Assembly: GCA_018261935.1 (NCBI GenBank)
Contig: JAGTRP010000016.1
Coordinates: 19,900-83,899, forward strand
Length of the DNA stretch: 64,000 nt
Direction: 5' to 3'
Source: Rhodocyclaceae bacterium
GTDB taxonomy: Bacteria > Pseudomonadota > Gammaproteobacteria > Burkholderiales > Rhodocyclaceae
Shown here: one piece after another, positions 16,673 through 26,086 of the stretch
Layout: the number at the start of each line of letters is the position of its first letter
Position numbering within the stretch: the first letter of the stretch is position 1
The notes under the pieces: generated by a model
What the model was told of the DNA's origin: nothing
What the model saw: only the letters and a program-made list of their open reading frames with translations
Databases searched by the model: none
Position numbers and translations under genes: made by a program

Positions 16673-17799
16673 TTCAGCTGGTCGTAGAGCAGGCTGATGA
16701 TCTTCTTGGCGGTATCGGACTTGTCGACGCCGCCTTCCCGCGACAGGACCTGGATGTTGGTACTGCTGCTGCCCAGTTCCTTCACATAGATACGGTACTG
16801 GACCTTGCTGCTGGCGGGCGCTTCGTCGCTCTTCCAGATGGCAAGCTTGGACAGCCAACCCTTGTCTTCCTTCTTGCTGTCGATTTCCGGATCGACGTAG
16901 CGGACGAAATACAGCCCCTTGGAGCGATCACGGTCCTCGACGGTGAATCCGACCCGGTCCAGGGCCAGCCCAACCCGCCGCCAGGCGCGGTCGAAGCGCT
17001 CCTGCACTTCCACCGTACCGGAACCATCGCCGGCCTTGGCAAGGCGGGCGCGGAGTTCCGGCTTGGCGGTGGCGACAGCAGCTTCCGCCCGCTTCTCCTC
17101 GGTGCCCAGGCGAACCATCAGGCGGCGCAGCATCTCGGCTTCCGCTTCCGGGTCCGGCGGCCGGGGTTGCCAACGGGTGTCATCCTTGGCCGACGAGGTA
17201 TAGACCTCCTCCATGCCCCGGTGGCTGATGAAGATGTCGGTGGTGCCGGGCTCGGCGCCAGGCTCGAAGCGGGTCCGGAACTTGTCCCGCTCGCCGGTGG
17301 AATAGAGGGAATCCAGAACCTTGCCCAGGGTGTTGCGGATGAAGTCATCCGGAATCTTGGCGCGGTTCTCGGCCCAGTCGGTTTCCATGACGCCGGCCTC
17401 GGGCATCTCGACCTTGACGATGAACCCCAGCTCTTGCCAGAAATCCTTGACCGTGTCCCAGAGCTTGTCGGCGGGCACCGTCACCACCAGCCAGCGCTGG
17501 TTGCCTGAACGCTCGACGCGGGCCTTCTCCACTTGGGGCAGGATCGCCGAATTCTGGGCCTGGGCCGCCGGCAAGCGGTCGGCGGCATAGGCCGAGAAGG
17601 TGGCGCTGCCCTTGCCGGCGCCGTCAGGCACCGCAAAGCGCTCATCCTTGGAAAGCTGGGTCAGGTCCGGCGGCACCTCCAGGGAGGGGACTTTGCCGGC
17701 CGACTTGTAGTCGATCTTCTTCGATTCGGGAAGGATGCCGCACCCCGCGACGGCGAGCGCCACGAGGGTCAGGGTAAAACCGGAAAGCCGTCGATTCAT
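16669..17799 (-). CDS. bamC: Outer membrane protein assembly factor BamC
   Basis: This 376-residue lipoprotein has a signal peptide ending in lipobox VAGC (about residue 20), followed by the BamC/NlpB opening (PxSKKIDYKSAGKVPSLEVPP type) and two helix-grip-like domains (about 90-210 and 240-375). BamC is the lipoprotein of the BAM complex that stabilises BamD. The neighbour dapA upstream is the same order as the classic dapA-nlpB pair of Escherichia coli, which supports the call. I start at MNRRLSG rather than six residues upstream, because that places the signal peptide correctly. Confidence 0.93.
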   Translation of the reverse strand: MNRRLSGFTLTLVALAVAGCGILPESKKIDYKSAGKVPSLEVPPDLTQLSKDERFAVPDGAGKGSATFSAYAADRLPAAQAQNSAILPQVEKARVERSGNQRWLVVTVPADKLWDTVKDFWQELGFIVKVEMPEAGVMETDWAENRAKIPDDFIRNTLGKVLDSLYSTGERDKFRTRFEPGAEPGTTDIFISHRGMEEVYTSSAKDDTRWQPRPPDPEAEAEMLRRLMVRLGTEEKRAEAAVATAKPELRARLAKAGDGSGTVEVQERFDRAWRRVGLALDRVGFTVEDRDRSKGLYFVRYVDPEIDSKKEDKGWLSKLAIWKSDEAPASSKVQYRIYVKELGSSSTNIQVLSREGGVDKSDTAKKIISLLYDQLK

Positions 17800-17809
17800 G
17801 GTATCTCCG

Positions 17810-18688
17810 TCAGGCAAGAACGCCAGCCTGGCGCATGGCGGCGCGGACGCGCTCGCGGTTGGCTTCGGACAGCGGGGTGAGGGGCAGGCGGATACCGCCG
17901 GGCATCATGCCCATTTGCTCCACCGCCCACTTGACCGGGATGGGGTTGGCTTCGCAGAACAGGTCGCGATGCAGCCCCAGGAGCTTGAAGTGGATCTCCC
18001 GCGCCTTCCGCACTTCGCCGGCGGCGGCCGCGACGCACATTTCATGCATCAGCCGCGGAGCGACGTTGGCGGTTACCGAGATATTGCCGTGGAAGCCGAG
18101 CATGATGGAGGCGACGCAGGTCATGTCGTCGCCGCTGTAGAGGGCGAAGCCCTTGGGCGCCCGGGCGATCAGGTCGCAGGCCCGGTCCAGGTTGCCGGTG
18201 GCGTCCTTGATGCCGGCGATGCCGGGCACCTGGGCCAGGCGCAGCACGGTGTCGTTGGACATGTCGGCGACGGTGCGGCCGGGGACGTTGTAGAGCAGGA
18301 TGGGCAGGTCCACCGCCTCGGCAATGGCCTTGAAGTGCCGGTAGAGGCCTTCCTGGGTGGGCTTGTTGTAATAGGGGACGACGGAGAGGGCGGCATCGGC
18401 GCCGGCCTGCTTGGCGAACTCGGTCAGTTCGATGGCTTCCGCCGTCGAATTGGCGCCGGTGCCGGCGATCACCGGAATGCGGCCGGCCGCATGCTCGACG
18501 GTGACGCGAATCAGTTCGCGGTGTTCCTCGACATCGACGGTGGGGGACTCGCCCGTGGTACCGACGATGACAATGCCGTCGGTGCCTTCGGCCACATGGA
18601 AATCAACCAACTTGCGCAGGGCTGCGTAGTCGAGGCTGCCATCTTCATGCATAGGGGTGACGATGGCGACAATGGATCCGGTAATCAT
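17810..18688 (-). CDS. dapA: 4-hydroxy-tetrahydrodipicolinate synthase
   Basis: The 292-residue TIM-barrel aldolase starts [20 protein letters not shown] and has VGTTGESPT (pyruvate-binding region, about 41-49), YNVPGRT with its conserved Tyr (about 133-139), and the Schiff-base lysine in IKDATGN (about 161). It condenses pyruvate with aspartate semialdehyde in the lysine/meso-diaminopimelate pathway. It lies 10 bases before bamC on the same strand, so they share a transcript. Confidence 0.96.
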   Translation of the reverse strand: MITGSIVAIVTPMHEDGSLDYAALRKLVDFHVAEGTDGIVIVGTTGESPTVDVEEHRELIRVTVEHAAGRIPVIAGTGANSTAEAIELTEFAKQAGADAALSVVPYYNKPTQEGLYRHFKAIAEAVDLPILLYNVPGRTVADMSNDTVLRLAQVPGIAGIKDATGNLDRACDLIARAPKGFALYSGDDMTCVASIMLGFHGNISVTANVAPRLMHEMCVAAAAGEVRKAREIHFKLLGLHRDLFCEANPIPVKWAVEQMGMMPGGIRLPLTPLSEANRERVRAAMRQAGVLA

Positions 18689-18737
18689 AATCTATGGGTT
18701 CAGGACAGTATTTTTTGATTTTAACCGAAGGCAGGCA

Positions 18738-19718
18738 CTACAGGGGGATTCCCTGACCGATCCAACATAAGCGGCGGCGCAGCACCCGCATCTCGCCGTC
18801 GGGCAGGTGCAGCGCCGGGTGGGTGTCCGGGGCCGCTTCCAGCAACTGGCGGACGAATTCCTCCAGCCGACGGGCGGCGGGAACCCGCCAGCCCAGGCAC
18901 CGGAGGCGATGGCGCAGGACATTCTTGAGGCGGGCCGGCGACAGATCCCGGAGGCTCTTCATGGGCAGCTCATCGCCCACTGCCCGGGCCTGCCAGTCGG
19001 CTTCCGCCAGTTCGGCCAGAAGCCCGTCGGCCTCGGCAAAGTGGGCGGCGGCGCCGGCCAGGCAGGCGCTGGCGGCGGGAAACCGCTCCCCCAGGCGGGG
19101 CAGGATCTCGTGGCGCAGGAAATTGCGGGAGAAGCCGGTGTCGTCGTTGCTTTCGTCGTCGATCCAGGCGAGACCGCTTTCCCGGGCATAGGCCACGATG
19201 TCGCTGCGCGGCACGCCCAGCAGCGGGCGCAGCAGGCGCAGGGCCCCCAGGCGGCGTTCAGCGGGCATCCCCGCCGCGCCAGTCACCCCGGTGCCCCGCA
19301 CCAGATTGAACAGCAGGGTCTCGGCCTGGTCGTCTTGATGATGGGCGAGCAGGAGGCAATCGGCACCGCAGCTGGAAAAGGCGGCATAGCGCTCGGCGCG
19401 GGCGGCAGCTTCCAGGCCGAGTCCGCCGTCAGCCTCGACCGTGACGTATTCAACCTGCAGGGGAACATCCAGGCTTGCGCACAATTCCCGGCAAAAGGCC
19501 GTCCATGCCCCGGCATGGGGGGAGAGGCCATGATGCACGTGGAGGGCGGACAACTGCCGGCCGCAGGCGAGGCGGGCCAGGAGGTGGAGAAGGACCACCG
19601 AGTCCCGGCCGCCGGAGAGGCCAACGCAGACTCGGTCGGCCGGGCCCAGTCGGGCCGCGAGAAAACCCCGGACTTGGGAGAGCAGCCTACTTGACGGGCT
19701 GCTCTTTGAACCGGCCAT
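18738..19718 (-). CDS. tilS: tRNA(Ile)-lysidine synthase
   Basis: The 326-residue protein has the PP-loop ATP pyrophosphatase motif [11 protein letters not shown] (about 32-42), [20 protein letters not shown] (about 120), the TilS C-terminal substrate region, and the short length of betaproteobacterial forms. It converts C34 of tRNA-Ile(CAT) to lysidine so that the tRNA reads AUA. The ATG at 19718 lies inside the end of accA, giving a 32-bp overlap; no later ATG precedes the PP-loop. The overlap implies coupled translation with accA. Confidence 0.9.
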   Translation of the reverse strand: MAGSKSSPSSRLLSQVRGFLAARLGPADRVCVGLSGGRDSVVLLHLLARLACGRQLSALHVHHGLSPHAGAWTAFCRELCASLDVPLQVEYVTVEADGGLGLEAAARAERYAAFSSCGADCLLLAHHQDDQAETLLFNLVRGTGVTGAAGMPAERRLGALRLLRPLLGVPRSDIVAYARESGLAWIDDESNDDTGFSRNFLRHEILPRLGERFPAASACLAGAAAHFAEADGLLAELAEADWQARAVGDELPMKSLRDLSPARLKNVLRHRLRCLGWRVPAARRLEEFVRQLLEAAPDTHPALHLPDGEMRVLRRRLCWIGQGIPL

Positions 19719-20655
19719 AGGACATGAGCCGCTCATAGCGCGCCGCCAGCAGCTCGCTGGTGGACAGTCCGGAAACATGCTTGAGGGCGTCCTGCAAGGC
19801 CTTCCGGAGGTTCTGGGCCATGGCGGCATGGTCCCGGTGGGCGCCGCCCAGGGGCTCGCTCACGATCTTGTCGATGAGGCCCAGGGTTTTCAGGCGGGGC
19901 GCCGTGATGCCCATGGTCTCCGCCGCCTCTGGGGCCTTCTCGGCGCTCTTCCAGAGAATGGAAGCGCAGCCTTCCGGGGAGATGACCGAGTAGGTGGAGT
20001 ACTGCAGCATCTGGACGATATCGCCCACGGCGATCGCCAGGGCGCCGCCGGAGCCCCCTTCGCCGATGATGGTGACAATGATGGGGACCTTGAGCTCGGC
20101 CATGACGTAGAGATTGCGCCCGATGGCCTCGGACTGGCCGCGCTCCTCGGCGTCAATGCCGGGATAGGCCCCCGGAGTATCCACGAAGGTCATCACCGGC
20201 AGGCCGAACTTCTCGGCCAGCTTCATCAGGCGCAGGGCCTTGCGGTAGCCCTCGGGGCGGGGCATGCCGAAATTGCGGTAAATCTTTTCCTTGGTATCGC
20301 GCCCCTTCTGGTGGCCGATGACCATGACCGGCTGGCCGTTGAAGCGGGCCAGGCCGCCGACGATGGCGCGATCATCGGCGAAGGCGCGGTCGCCGTGCAG
20401 CTCTTCGAAATCGGTGAAGATGCGGCCGGTGTAGTCGAGGGTGTAGGGCCGCTGGGGATGCCGGGCCAACTGGGAAATCTGCCAGGGCGTGAGCTTGGCA
20501 TAGATATCCTTGGCCAGTTGAGCGCTTTTCTTTTCCAGGCGCGAAATCTCTTCCGAAATATCGACGGCGGAATCGTCCTGGACGAAGCGAAGCTCTTCAA
20601 TCTTCGCTTCCAGATCGGCAATGGGCTGTTCGAAGTCGAGAAAACTGGTTTTCAT
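19687..20655 (-). CDS. accA: Acetyl-CoA carboxylase carboxyltransferase subunit alpha
   Basis: This 322-residue protein is of standard length. It begins [21 protein letters not shown], has the crotonase-like carboxyltransferase core with [21 protein letters not shown], the oxyanion-hole region [11 protein letters not shown] (about 205-215), and the C-terminal dimer helix. With AccD it transfers CO2 from carboxybiotin to acetyl-CoA to make malonyl-CoA, the first committed step of fatty acid synthesis. It is followed by an overlapping tilS. Confidence 0.97.
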   Translation of the reverse strand: MKTSFLDFEQPIADLEAKIEELRFVQDDSAVDISEEISRLEKKSAQLAKDIYAKLTPWQISQLARHPQRPYTLDYTGRIFTDFEELHGDRAFADDRAIVGGLARFNGQPVMVIGHQKGRDTKEKIYRNFGMPRPEGYRKALRLMKLAEKFGLPVMTFVDTPGAYPGIDAEERGQSEAIGRNLYVMAELKVPIIVTIIGEGGSGGALAIAVGDIVQMLQYSTYSVISPEGCASILWKSAEKAPEAAETMGITAPRLKTLGLIDKIVSEPLGGAHRDHAAMAQNLRKALQDALKHVSGLSTSELLAARYERLMSYGRFKEQPVK

Positions 20656-20712
20656 GGACGGCGGGAATTTTGGGTCGGCGGGTATTCTACCCCAAAAGGC
20701 TAAGCCCTCCGG

Positions 20713-21330
20713 CTAATACTCCACCGGCAAGGGATCCAGGCTGCGCCACAGATACCAGGTCGCCACCGTGCGCCAGGGGCGCCAGCCCTCTCCCAGCTCG
20801 GCCAGCACCCGCCGGGGCTGCTTCTCACCGCCGAAGTAGTGGTCGAAGATGGCCCGCTGCAGGCCCAGGTCGTCCAGGGGAAAGACATCGGGCCGCAGGA
20901 GGTTGAAGATCAGGAACATCTCCGCCGTCCACCGGCCGATGCCGCGCACAGCGGCCAACTCGGCGATCACCGCCTCGTCCGCCATGTCCGCCCAGTGCTC
21001 GGGCCGGATACGCCCGGCGGCGAAATGCCCGGCGAGATCGACCATATATTCGATCTTGCGCCGGGACAGGCCGCTGCTGGCGAGACCCGCCTCCCCGGCG
21101 GCCAGCACCGCCGCCGGCGACACCGTCCCCACCGCGGCGGCGAAGCGCGCCCAGACGGCGTCTGCCGCCTTGACCGAGATCTGCTGGCCGACGATGGAGC
21201 GGGCCAGGGTGCCGAAGGCATCTCCCCGGGAACAGAGGCCCGTGCCGGCATACCGGCCGATCAGGGCCGCCATCACCGGATCGGCGTCGGCCAATTGGCG
21301 TATCGCCTCGGACCAATAATATGGGATCAT
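20713..21330 (-). CDS. DNA-3-methyladenine glycosylase, HhH-GPD (AlkA-like)
   Basis: This 205-residue glycosylase contains the helix-hairpin-helix (LAAVRGIGRWTAEMFLIF, about 126-143) and the catalytic Asp of the GPD part in VFPLDDLGLQRA (about 150). The early SIVGQQISVKAAD block is typical of the AlkA/Mag1 branch. No Fe-S cluster cysteines are present, excluding EndoIII/MutY. It excises alkylated bases in base-excision repair. The start at 21330 is the only ATG just upstream of the conserved domain; longer frames shadow mobA on the opposite strand. It is divergent from mobA with a 9-base gap. Confidence 0.88.
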   Translation of the reverse strand: MIPYYWSEAIRQLADADPVMAALIGRYAGTGLCSRGDAFGTLARSIVGQQISVKAADAVWARFAAAVGTVSPAAVLAAGEAGLASSGLSRRKIEYMVDLAGHFAAGRIRPEHWADMADEAVIAELAAVRGIGRWTAEMFLIFNLLRPDVFPLDDLGLQRAIFDHYFGGEKQPRRVLAELGEGWRPWRTVATWYLWRSLDPLPVEY

Positions 21331-21339
21331 CCCTTCATT

Positions 21340-21933
21340 ATGGCGCAAGAAGAAATCACTGCCGTCATCCTTGCCGGCGGACTGGCCACTCGCCTGGGAG
21401 GTGTCGATAAAGGACTGCAACCGCTCGACGGCGAGCCCCTGGCGGCCCATGTCCTGCGCCGTATCCGCCCCCAGGTGGGCGAGGTCCTCATCAACTGCAA
21501 CCGCAACGCCGAGCGCTACGGGCTGCTTGGGTGCCGGCTGGTCTCCGACCGCATCGCCGGTTTTCCCGGCCCTCTGGCCGGCCTCCACGCCGCCCTCCAG
21601 GTTGCCGCCACCCCCCTGGTTCTGACCGCCCCCTGCGATTCCCCTTTCCTGCCCTCCGACCTGGCGAACCGGCTGGCTGCGGCCCTCGCCGACGGCGAAG
21701 CGGCGGTGGCCGCCGGCAACGGCCGGGAACCTGTCTTCGCCCTTTACCGCCGCAGCCTGCTGCCCCGCCTGGAAGCCTTCCTGAATGCCGGCAAGCGCAA
21801 AGTCGGCCAATGGCAAGGGGAAATGGATTGCCGGGTCGCCGATTTTTCCGACCAGCCGGAGGCCTTCGAGAACTTCAACTCGCCGGATGACTGGCCTGGA
21901 AGCCACCCGGAACAAGCAAGAGAAGGAAGCTGA
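21340..21933 (+). CDS. mobA: Molybdenum cofactor guanylyltransferase
   Basis: The 197-residue product begins MAQEEITAVILAGGLATRLG, the nucleotide-binding LAGGxxxRxGGxDKGL signature of MobA. GFPGPLAGLHAAL and DSPFLP motifs follow at the expected spacing. It links GMP to molybdopterin to make MGD for enzymes such as nitrate reductase or DMSO reductase. The ATG at 21340 directly precedes the signature. The HDOD gene starts 7 bases after its stop, so the two are likely cotranscribed. Confidence 0.93.
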   Translation: MAQEEITAVILAGGLATRLGGVDKGLQPLDGEPLAAHVLRRIRPQVGEVLINCNRNAERYGLLGCRLVSDRIAGFPGPLAGLHAALQVAATPLVLTAPCDSPFLPSDLANRLAAALADGEAAVAAGNGREPVFALYRRSLLPRLEAFLNAGKRKVGQWQGEMDCRVADFSDQPEAFENFNSPDDWPGSHPEQAREGS

Positions 21934-21940
21934 GAGCAGC

Positions 21941-23131
21941 ATGTCGAAATCGGAGCATCTTTTCATCACGCCGTGGTTTGATACCGATGAAAGCTGGGCT
22001 GGATTCCATATCGAATTTTCCGGCCCGGACACCGCTTTCGCCCAAGCCCTCTCCCGGCTGGCCCGACACCCGGCGCTGCCGACTGCGAATCCGGGGCGAC
22101 CCTGGTTCATCCCGGCCCTTGGCCCCGAAAGCGTAGCCGCCGCCGCAGCCTTTGCCGACCAGACGGTCGTGTTCCTCCTGGGCCCGGCAGAGGCGCCCGG
22201 GGCAAAGGAAAGACATGACCGGCTGGAGGCCGACCTGCGTCAAGCCGGCGCCAGGATCGGCCTGGTGTTGGGCCCCAAGGACCCGGTGCCCCCCGCCGGC
22301 GCTTGGCGCCATGTGGTCCTTGCCGCCAGCCATGCCCGCACCCTCCCCGCCCAAAGCCTGATGGCTCTGGCGACCGGGACCGCCATCGCCGTTACCGGCC
22401 TGCGCAGCCGCAACGATTTCGTCTGGGCCACGGCCAACCACTGCGCCCTGGTCACCGGCGAGTACCTGCTGAACCGTTCCTCCTCCTCCAGGAAGCCGGA
22501 CATGCTGCGAACACGGCTCCTGAAACTTCTGGCCCTCATTGCCGCCGACGCCGACACCCGGGAAATCGAGGAAATTTTCCGCCAGGAGCCGAAACTGGCC
22601 TACAGCCTGCTGCGCCTGGTCAATTCGGCCGGCATGCGACCGCCCGCCCCGATCACCGGTTTTGCCCAGGCCATCGCCCTCCTGGGTCGCCAGCAACTGC
22701 AGCGCTGGCTGCAACTGCTGGTCTATGCCGATCCCAACGGGGGGCATCAACCCAACCCGCTCCTGCTGCAAGCCGCGACCCGGGGACGCCTGATGGAAGC
22801 CCTCGCCCCGGGCATCCAGCCGCCGCCCGAAACCGACAAACTCCTGGATGCGGCCTTCATGACCGGCGCCTTTTCGCTGCTTGACACCCTGCTCAATCTT
22901 TCGATGCCGGAAATCCTGCAGCAGCTACCCTTGCCCGCCGCCGTCCATGCCGCCCTGAAGGAACGCACTGGTTCCCTGGGCACGCTGCTCACCGCCCTGG
23001 CCGCCGCGGACAACCGGGACACGGCAGCCGCCGGCCTTCTTCTCGACAGCCTCGGCGTGGATGGCGATACCTTTGCTTCCGCCCAGTTGAGCGCCCTGGC
23101 CTGGGCCAGCGGCATCCGCGCCGTTACCTGA
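21941..23131 (+). CDS. YuxH-type signalling protein: degenerate EAL-like region plus HDOD domain
   Basis: The 396-residue protein has an N-terminal half (about 1-180) with the length and position of an EAL domain but without the EAL or catalytic acidic motifs, then a C-terminal HDOD domain (about 190-390) starting MLRTRLLKLLALIAADADTR with the family LAYSLLRLVNSA and ALLGRQQLQRWLQLLVYA motifs. Such CdgJ/YuxH-type proteins are c-di-GMP-linked signal-transduction scaffolds. I start at the ATG at 21941 just after mobA; upstream in-frame ATGs lie inside mobA. Confidence 0.8.
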   Translation: MSKSEHLFITPWFDTDESWAGFHIEFSGPDTAFAQALSRLARHPALPTANPGRPWFIPALGPESVAAAAAFADQTVVFLLGPAEAPGAKERHDRLEADLRQAGARIGLVLGPKDPVPPAGAWRHVVLAASHARTLPAQSLMALATGTAIAVTGLRSRNDFVWATANHCALVTGEYLLNRSSSSRKPDMLRTRLLKLLALIAADADTREIEEIFRQEPKLAYSLLRLVNSAGMRPPAPITGFAQAIALLGRQQLQRWLQLLVYADPNGGHQPNPLLLQAATRGRLMEALAPGIQPPPETDKLLDAAFMTGAFSLLDTLLNLSMPEILQQLPLPAAVHAALKERTGSLGTLLTALAAADNRDTAAAGLLLDSLGVDGDTFASAQLSALAWASGIRAVT

Positions 23132-23146
23132 GCGGCGCGCCGCCTC

Positions 23147-23788
23147 TCAGCCGAATTGGCCGCTCAGGAAGGGATTGTAGCGGCGCTCCTCCCCCAGGGT
23201 AGACATGGGCCCATGCCCCGGGATGAAGGACACGTCATCCCCCAGGGGAAAGAGCTTGTCCCGGATGGAACGGATGAGGGCGTCGTGGTCGCCCCGGGGA
23301 AAATCGGTGCGCCCGATGGAGCCCTGAAACAGCACATCCCCCACTTGCAGGAGCCGGCTGGGCTGATGGTAGAAAACCACGTGCCCCGGGGTGTGCCCCG
23401 GGCAGTGCAGCACATCCAGAACCACTTGGCCGAAGCTCACCTGGTCGCCGTCCTTGAGCCAGCGCGTCGGCTCGAAGCTCCTGACCGCCGGGAACCCGAA
23501 CATGCGGCTCTGCTGGGGCATGCCCTCGATCCAGAAGCGATCTTCCTCCTGGGGCCCTTCGATGGGCAGCCCCAGGGAATCCGCCAGGACCGCCACGCCG
23601 CCGGCATGGTCGATGTGGCCGTGGGTGACCAGGATTTTCACCAGCTTCAGGCCCCGTTCGGTTACTGCTTGCTGGATACGGTCGATATCCCCGCCCGGGT
23701 CGATGACCGCCGCTTCCCGGGTTGTCCGGCACCAGAAAAGGGTGCAGTTCTGCGCAAAGGGAGTGACGGGGATGATGGCGTAGTCCAT
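23147..23788 (-). CDS. MBL-fold hydrolase, glyoxalase II-like (YcbL type)
   Basis: The 213-residue enzyme has the glyoxalase II metal-binding motif [10 protein letters not shown] (about residue 55), a second His in [12 protein letters not shown] (about 131), [14 protein letters not shown] with the bridging Asp, and a final FIPGHGP. It lacks the C-terminal substrate domain of GloB, so it is the short YcbL type, a thioesterase-like hydrolase of uncertain natural substrate. The homologous opening [15 protein letters not shown] sets the start at 23788; an ATG at 23800 is also possible. It is convergent with the HDOD gene on its left. Confidence 0.85.
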   Translation of the reverse strand: MDYAIIPVTPFAQNCTLFWCRTTREAAVIDPGGDIDRIQQAVTERGLKLVKILVTHGHIDHAGGVAVLADSLGLPIEGPQEEDRFWIEGMPQQSRMFGFPAVRSFEPTRWLKDGDQVSFGQVVLDVLHCPGHTPGHVVFYHQPSRLLQVGDVLFQGSIGRTDFPRGDHDALIRSIRDKLFPLGDDVSFIPGHGPMSTLGEERRYNPFLSGQFG

Positions 23789-23919
23789 ATTGGGAGACAT
23801 TAAGTGGGATTTCTGCATTATCTCACGCCAAACCCCTTGCCCTCGCCCATCATCCATGCTTAAACTGGAAAACAATTAAAACAGTAGGTTAGCCAACTTT
23901 ATTGAGATAGAAGAACAAC

Positions 23920-24768
23920 ATGCTCGACCACCCTTTGCAGGACGCTGAAGCCTGGGTCGTACTGTTCAGCAACAGCAGCCTGCCCGTCCTGCGCAACACC
24001 AGGCGCCAGCTCGAAGAGATGCGGGAGGATGTCGACCGGGTGGACCCGCGGGACCTGGCCCATGTCATCCTCCAGGACCCGATCATGGCGGTGCGGGTGC
24101 TGGCCTATATCCAGCCCCTGCGGGGACGGGCCCTGCAGAACGACATCACCACCATCGCCGGCGCCATCATGATGTCCGGCCTCCAGCCCTTCTTCAACCG
24201 CTTCCACGAGCTGCCCACCATCGAGGACATGCTGAAGGGCGAAGATCCCCACGCCCTCCTGGGCATCCTCAAGATCATCCGCCGCGCCCAGCGCGCCGCC
24301 GCCTATGCCAACGACTGGGCCACCTGGCGGCACGACCTCAACATGGAGGAGGTCCGGATCGCCGCCCTCCTCCACGACCTGGCGGAGATCCTGGTGTGGT
24401 GCTTCGCCCCCAAGCTCGGCTTGCGAATGGAAGCGGAGCAGGTATCCCACCCGACCATGCGCAGCGCCACCGCCCAGTTGAAGGTCCTGGGGTTCACCCT
24501 CCAGGAATTGCAGCTGGCCCTGTGCCGGGTATGGCATCTGCCGGGACTGCTGCTGCGCCTCATGGACGATGACAACGCCGGCCAGCCCCGGGTGCGCAAC
24601 GTCACCCTGGCGGTACGCCTGGCTCGCCACTCCGCCCACGGCTGGGACGACCCAGCCATCCCCGACGACTATCGGGACATCGCCGACCTGCTGCATCTCA
24701 CGCCGGAAGGGATCAAGGATCGCCTGGGCGCGGAATTCGGGCCGGGAGAGCCGACTCAGCCGCAGTAA
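23920..24768 (+). CDS. HDOD domain protein
   Basis: The 282-residue protein is a single HDOD domain (about 20-225): DPRDLAHVILQDPIMAVRVLAYIQ, TTIAGAIMMSGLQPFFNRF and EEVRIAALLHDLAEILVWCFAP are the family blocks. The LLHDLAE retains HD-like residues, but the full metal site of true HD phosphodiesterases is not evident. HDOD proteins act as signal-transduction scaffolds in c-di-GMP and chemotaxis circuits. Its stop overlaps the last 13 bases of the converging small membrane gene. Confidence 0.85.
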   Translation: MLDHPLQDAEAWVVLFSNSSLPVLRNTRRQLEEMREDVDRVDPRDLAHVILQDPIMAVRVLAYIQPLRGRALQNDITTIAGAIMMSGLQPFFNRFHELPTIEDMLKGEDPHALLGILKIIRRAQRAAAYANDWATWRHDLNMEEVRIAALLHDLAEILVWCFAPKLGLRMEAEQVSHPTMRSATAQLKVLGFTLQELQLALCRVWHLPGLLLRLMDDDNAGQPRVRNVTLAVRLARHSAHGWDDPAIPDDYRDIADLLHLTPEGIKDRLGAEFGPGEPTQPQ

Positions 24769-24890
24769 CGCAGGTTGGCCAGGTCCAGCAGCAGACCGGG
24801 ATTCTGGTAGGCGACGAAAATCGCCGCCAACAGGATCGCTCCCAGGGCCAGCCCCATGCCGAGCAGGAACCAGCGCCATTGGGGCTTCAT
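24756..24890 (-). CDS. 44-residue single-pass membrane protein
   Basis: The ORF starts at an ATGA overlap with the MFS stop (24887-24890), so it is translationally coupled. It has a basic start (MKPQWRWF), one strongly hydrophobic helix (about 9-29), and a short polar tail ending in Cys-Gly. Its position and coupling suggest a real small partner of the MFS transporter. The end overlaps the converging HDOD gene by 13 bases. Confidence 0.6.
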   Translation of the reverse strand: MKPQWRWFLLGMGLALGAILLAAIFVAYQNPGLLLDLANLRYCG

Positions 24891-26086
24891 GCCGTGGCTT
24901 CCGCCCGGGCCAGGGGCCGCTCGTCGATGGGCCACGACAGGGCCGTCGCCAGCACCGACAGCCCCACCGCCAAGCCCCAGGCCAAGAGGTAGGAACCAGT
25001 CTCGTCGTAGATGCGCCCCCCCAGCCAGGCCCCCAGGAAGCTGCCCAGCTGGTGGCCGAGGAAGACCACGCCGGTCAGCATGGACATGTAGCGCAGGCCG
25101 AAGATCTGGGCCACCAGGCCGTTGGTGAGGGGCACCGTGCCGAGCCACAGCAACCCCATGAAGGCGGCGAAGACCCAGGCGGAAGCGGGTGACAGCGGGA
25201 CCAGTAGGAAAGCGACGATGCCGATGCCCCGCAGGCCGTAGATGAGGACCAGGAGGCCCTTCTTGCTGCAGCGCCCGCCGCCCCAGCCGAACAGGAAGGA
25301 GCCGAGGACGTTGAAAAGCCCGATCAAGGCCACCGCCGTCATCCCCACATTGGCCGAAAAGCCTGCGTCAATGAGGAAAGATGGCAGGTGCAGCATGATG
25401 AAGGCCGTCTGGAACCCGCACACGAAGTAGCCCCAGAAAAGATATTGGAAGCTCCGCTCCCCGCCGGCCTCCCGCAGGGCATCGGCCACTGACTGGCCGG
25501 TGCCGGCGGCCGGCCGGTGGCCGTCCGCCATGGACCAGGCCAGGGGGACGATGAGGCCGATGCCGCAGGCCAGCAGCACCAGGGCCGCCTGCCAGCCGTA
25601 ACCGCTGATGAGGGCCTGCCCCGCCGGCAGCACGGCGAACTGGCCGAAGGAGCCGCCGGCGCTGGCCACCCCGAGGGCGAGGCTGCGCCGGGCCGGGGTG
25701 GTGTGGCGGCCGATGACCCCGAGGATGACGGTGAAGGTGGTGCCGGAAAGCCCGAGGCCGACCAGCAGCCCCCCGGACAAGTCCAGGGCCGGGGCCGAAT
25801 CGGCGTAGGCCATGAGGACCAGGCCCAGCAGGTAGAGGAGCGCGGCGCCAGCGATGGTACGGCCCGCGCCGTGGCGATCCGCCAGGGCACCGGCGAAGGG
25901 CGACGCCAGCCCCCAGACCAGGTTCTGGAGGGCGATGGCGAAGGAAAAGGTTTCCCGGCTCCAGCCGTGGGCCAGAGTCATGGGCTGCAGGAAGAGGCCC
26001 GCCGTATGCCGCACCCCCATGGCGAGGGTGAGGATGATCGAGCCGCAGACCAGGATGACGACGGGCGTGCGCCAGCGCCCGCTCAC
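24887..26086 (-). CDS. MFS transporter
   Basis: The 399-residue protein has 12 hydrophobic segments in two halves with the MFS loop motif after helix 2 (GALADRHGAGRT). The start is a GTG (VSGRWRTPVV) that overlaps the uup stop by GTGA (26083-26086). The substrate is not predictable; the closest feel is the monocarboxylate-type MFS group (RHTAGLFLQPM opening). The operon order uup-MFS-small protein on the minus strand is tightly packed. Confidence 0.88.
   Translation of the reverse strand: MSGRWRTPVVILVCGSIILTLAMGVRHTAGLFLQPMTLAHGWSRETFSFAIALQNLVWGLASPFAGALADRHGAGRTIAGAALLYLLGLVLMAYADSAPALDLSGGLLVGLGLSGTTFTVILGVIGRHTTPARRSLALGVASAGGSFGQFAVLPAGQALISGYGWQAALVLLACGIGLIVPLAWSMADGHRPAAGTGQSVADALREAGGERSFQYLFWGYFVCGFQTAFIMLHLPSFLIDAGFSANVGMTAVALIGLFNVLGSFLFGWGGGRCSKKGLLVLIYGLRGIGIVAFLLVPLSPASAWVFAAFMGLLWLGTVPLTNGLVAQIFGLRYMSMLTGVVFLGHQLGSFLGAWLGGRIYDETGSYLLAWGLAVGLSVLATALSWPIDERPLARAEATA

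Noticed and set aside
16673..16858. Upstream extension of the MBL hydrolase gene by 62 residues
   Set aside because: The extension overlaps bamC in another frame and has no family similarity; the GTG at the bamC stop is the better start.
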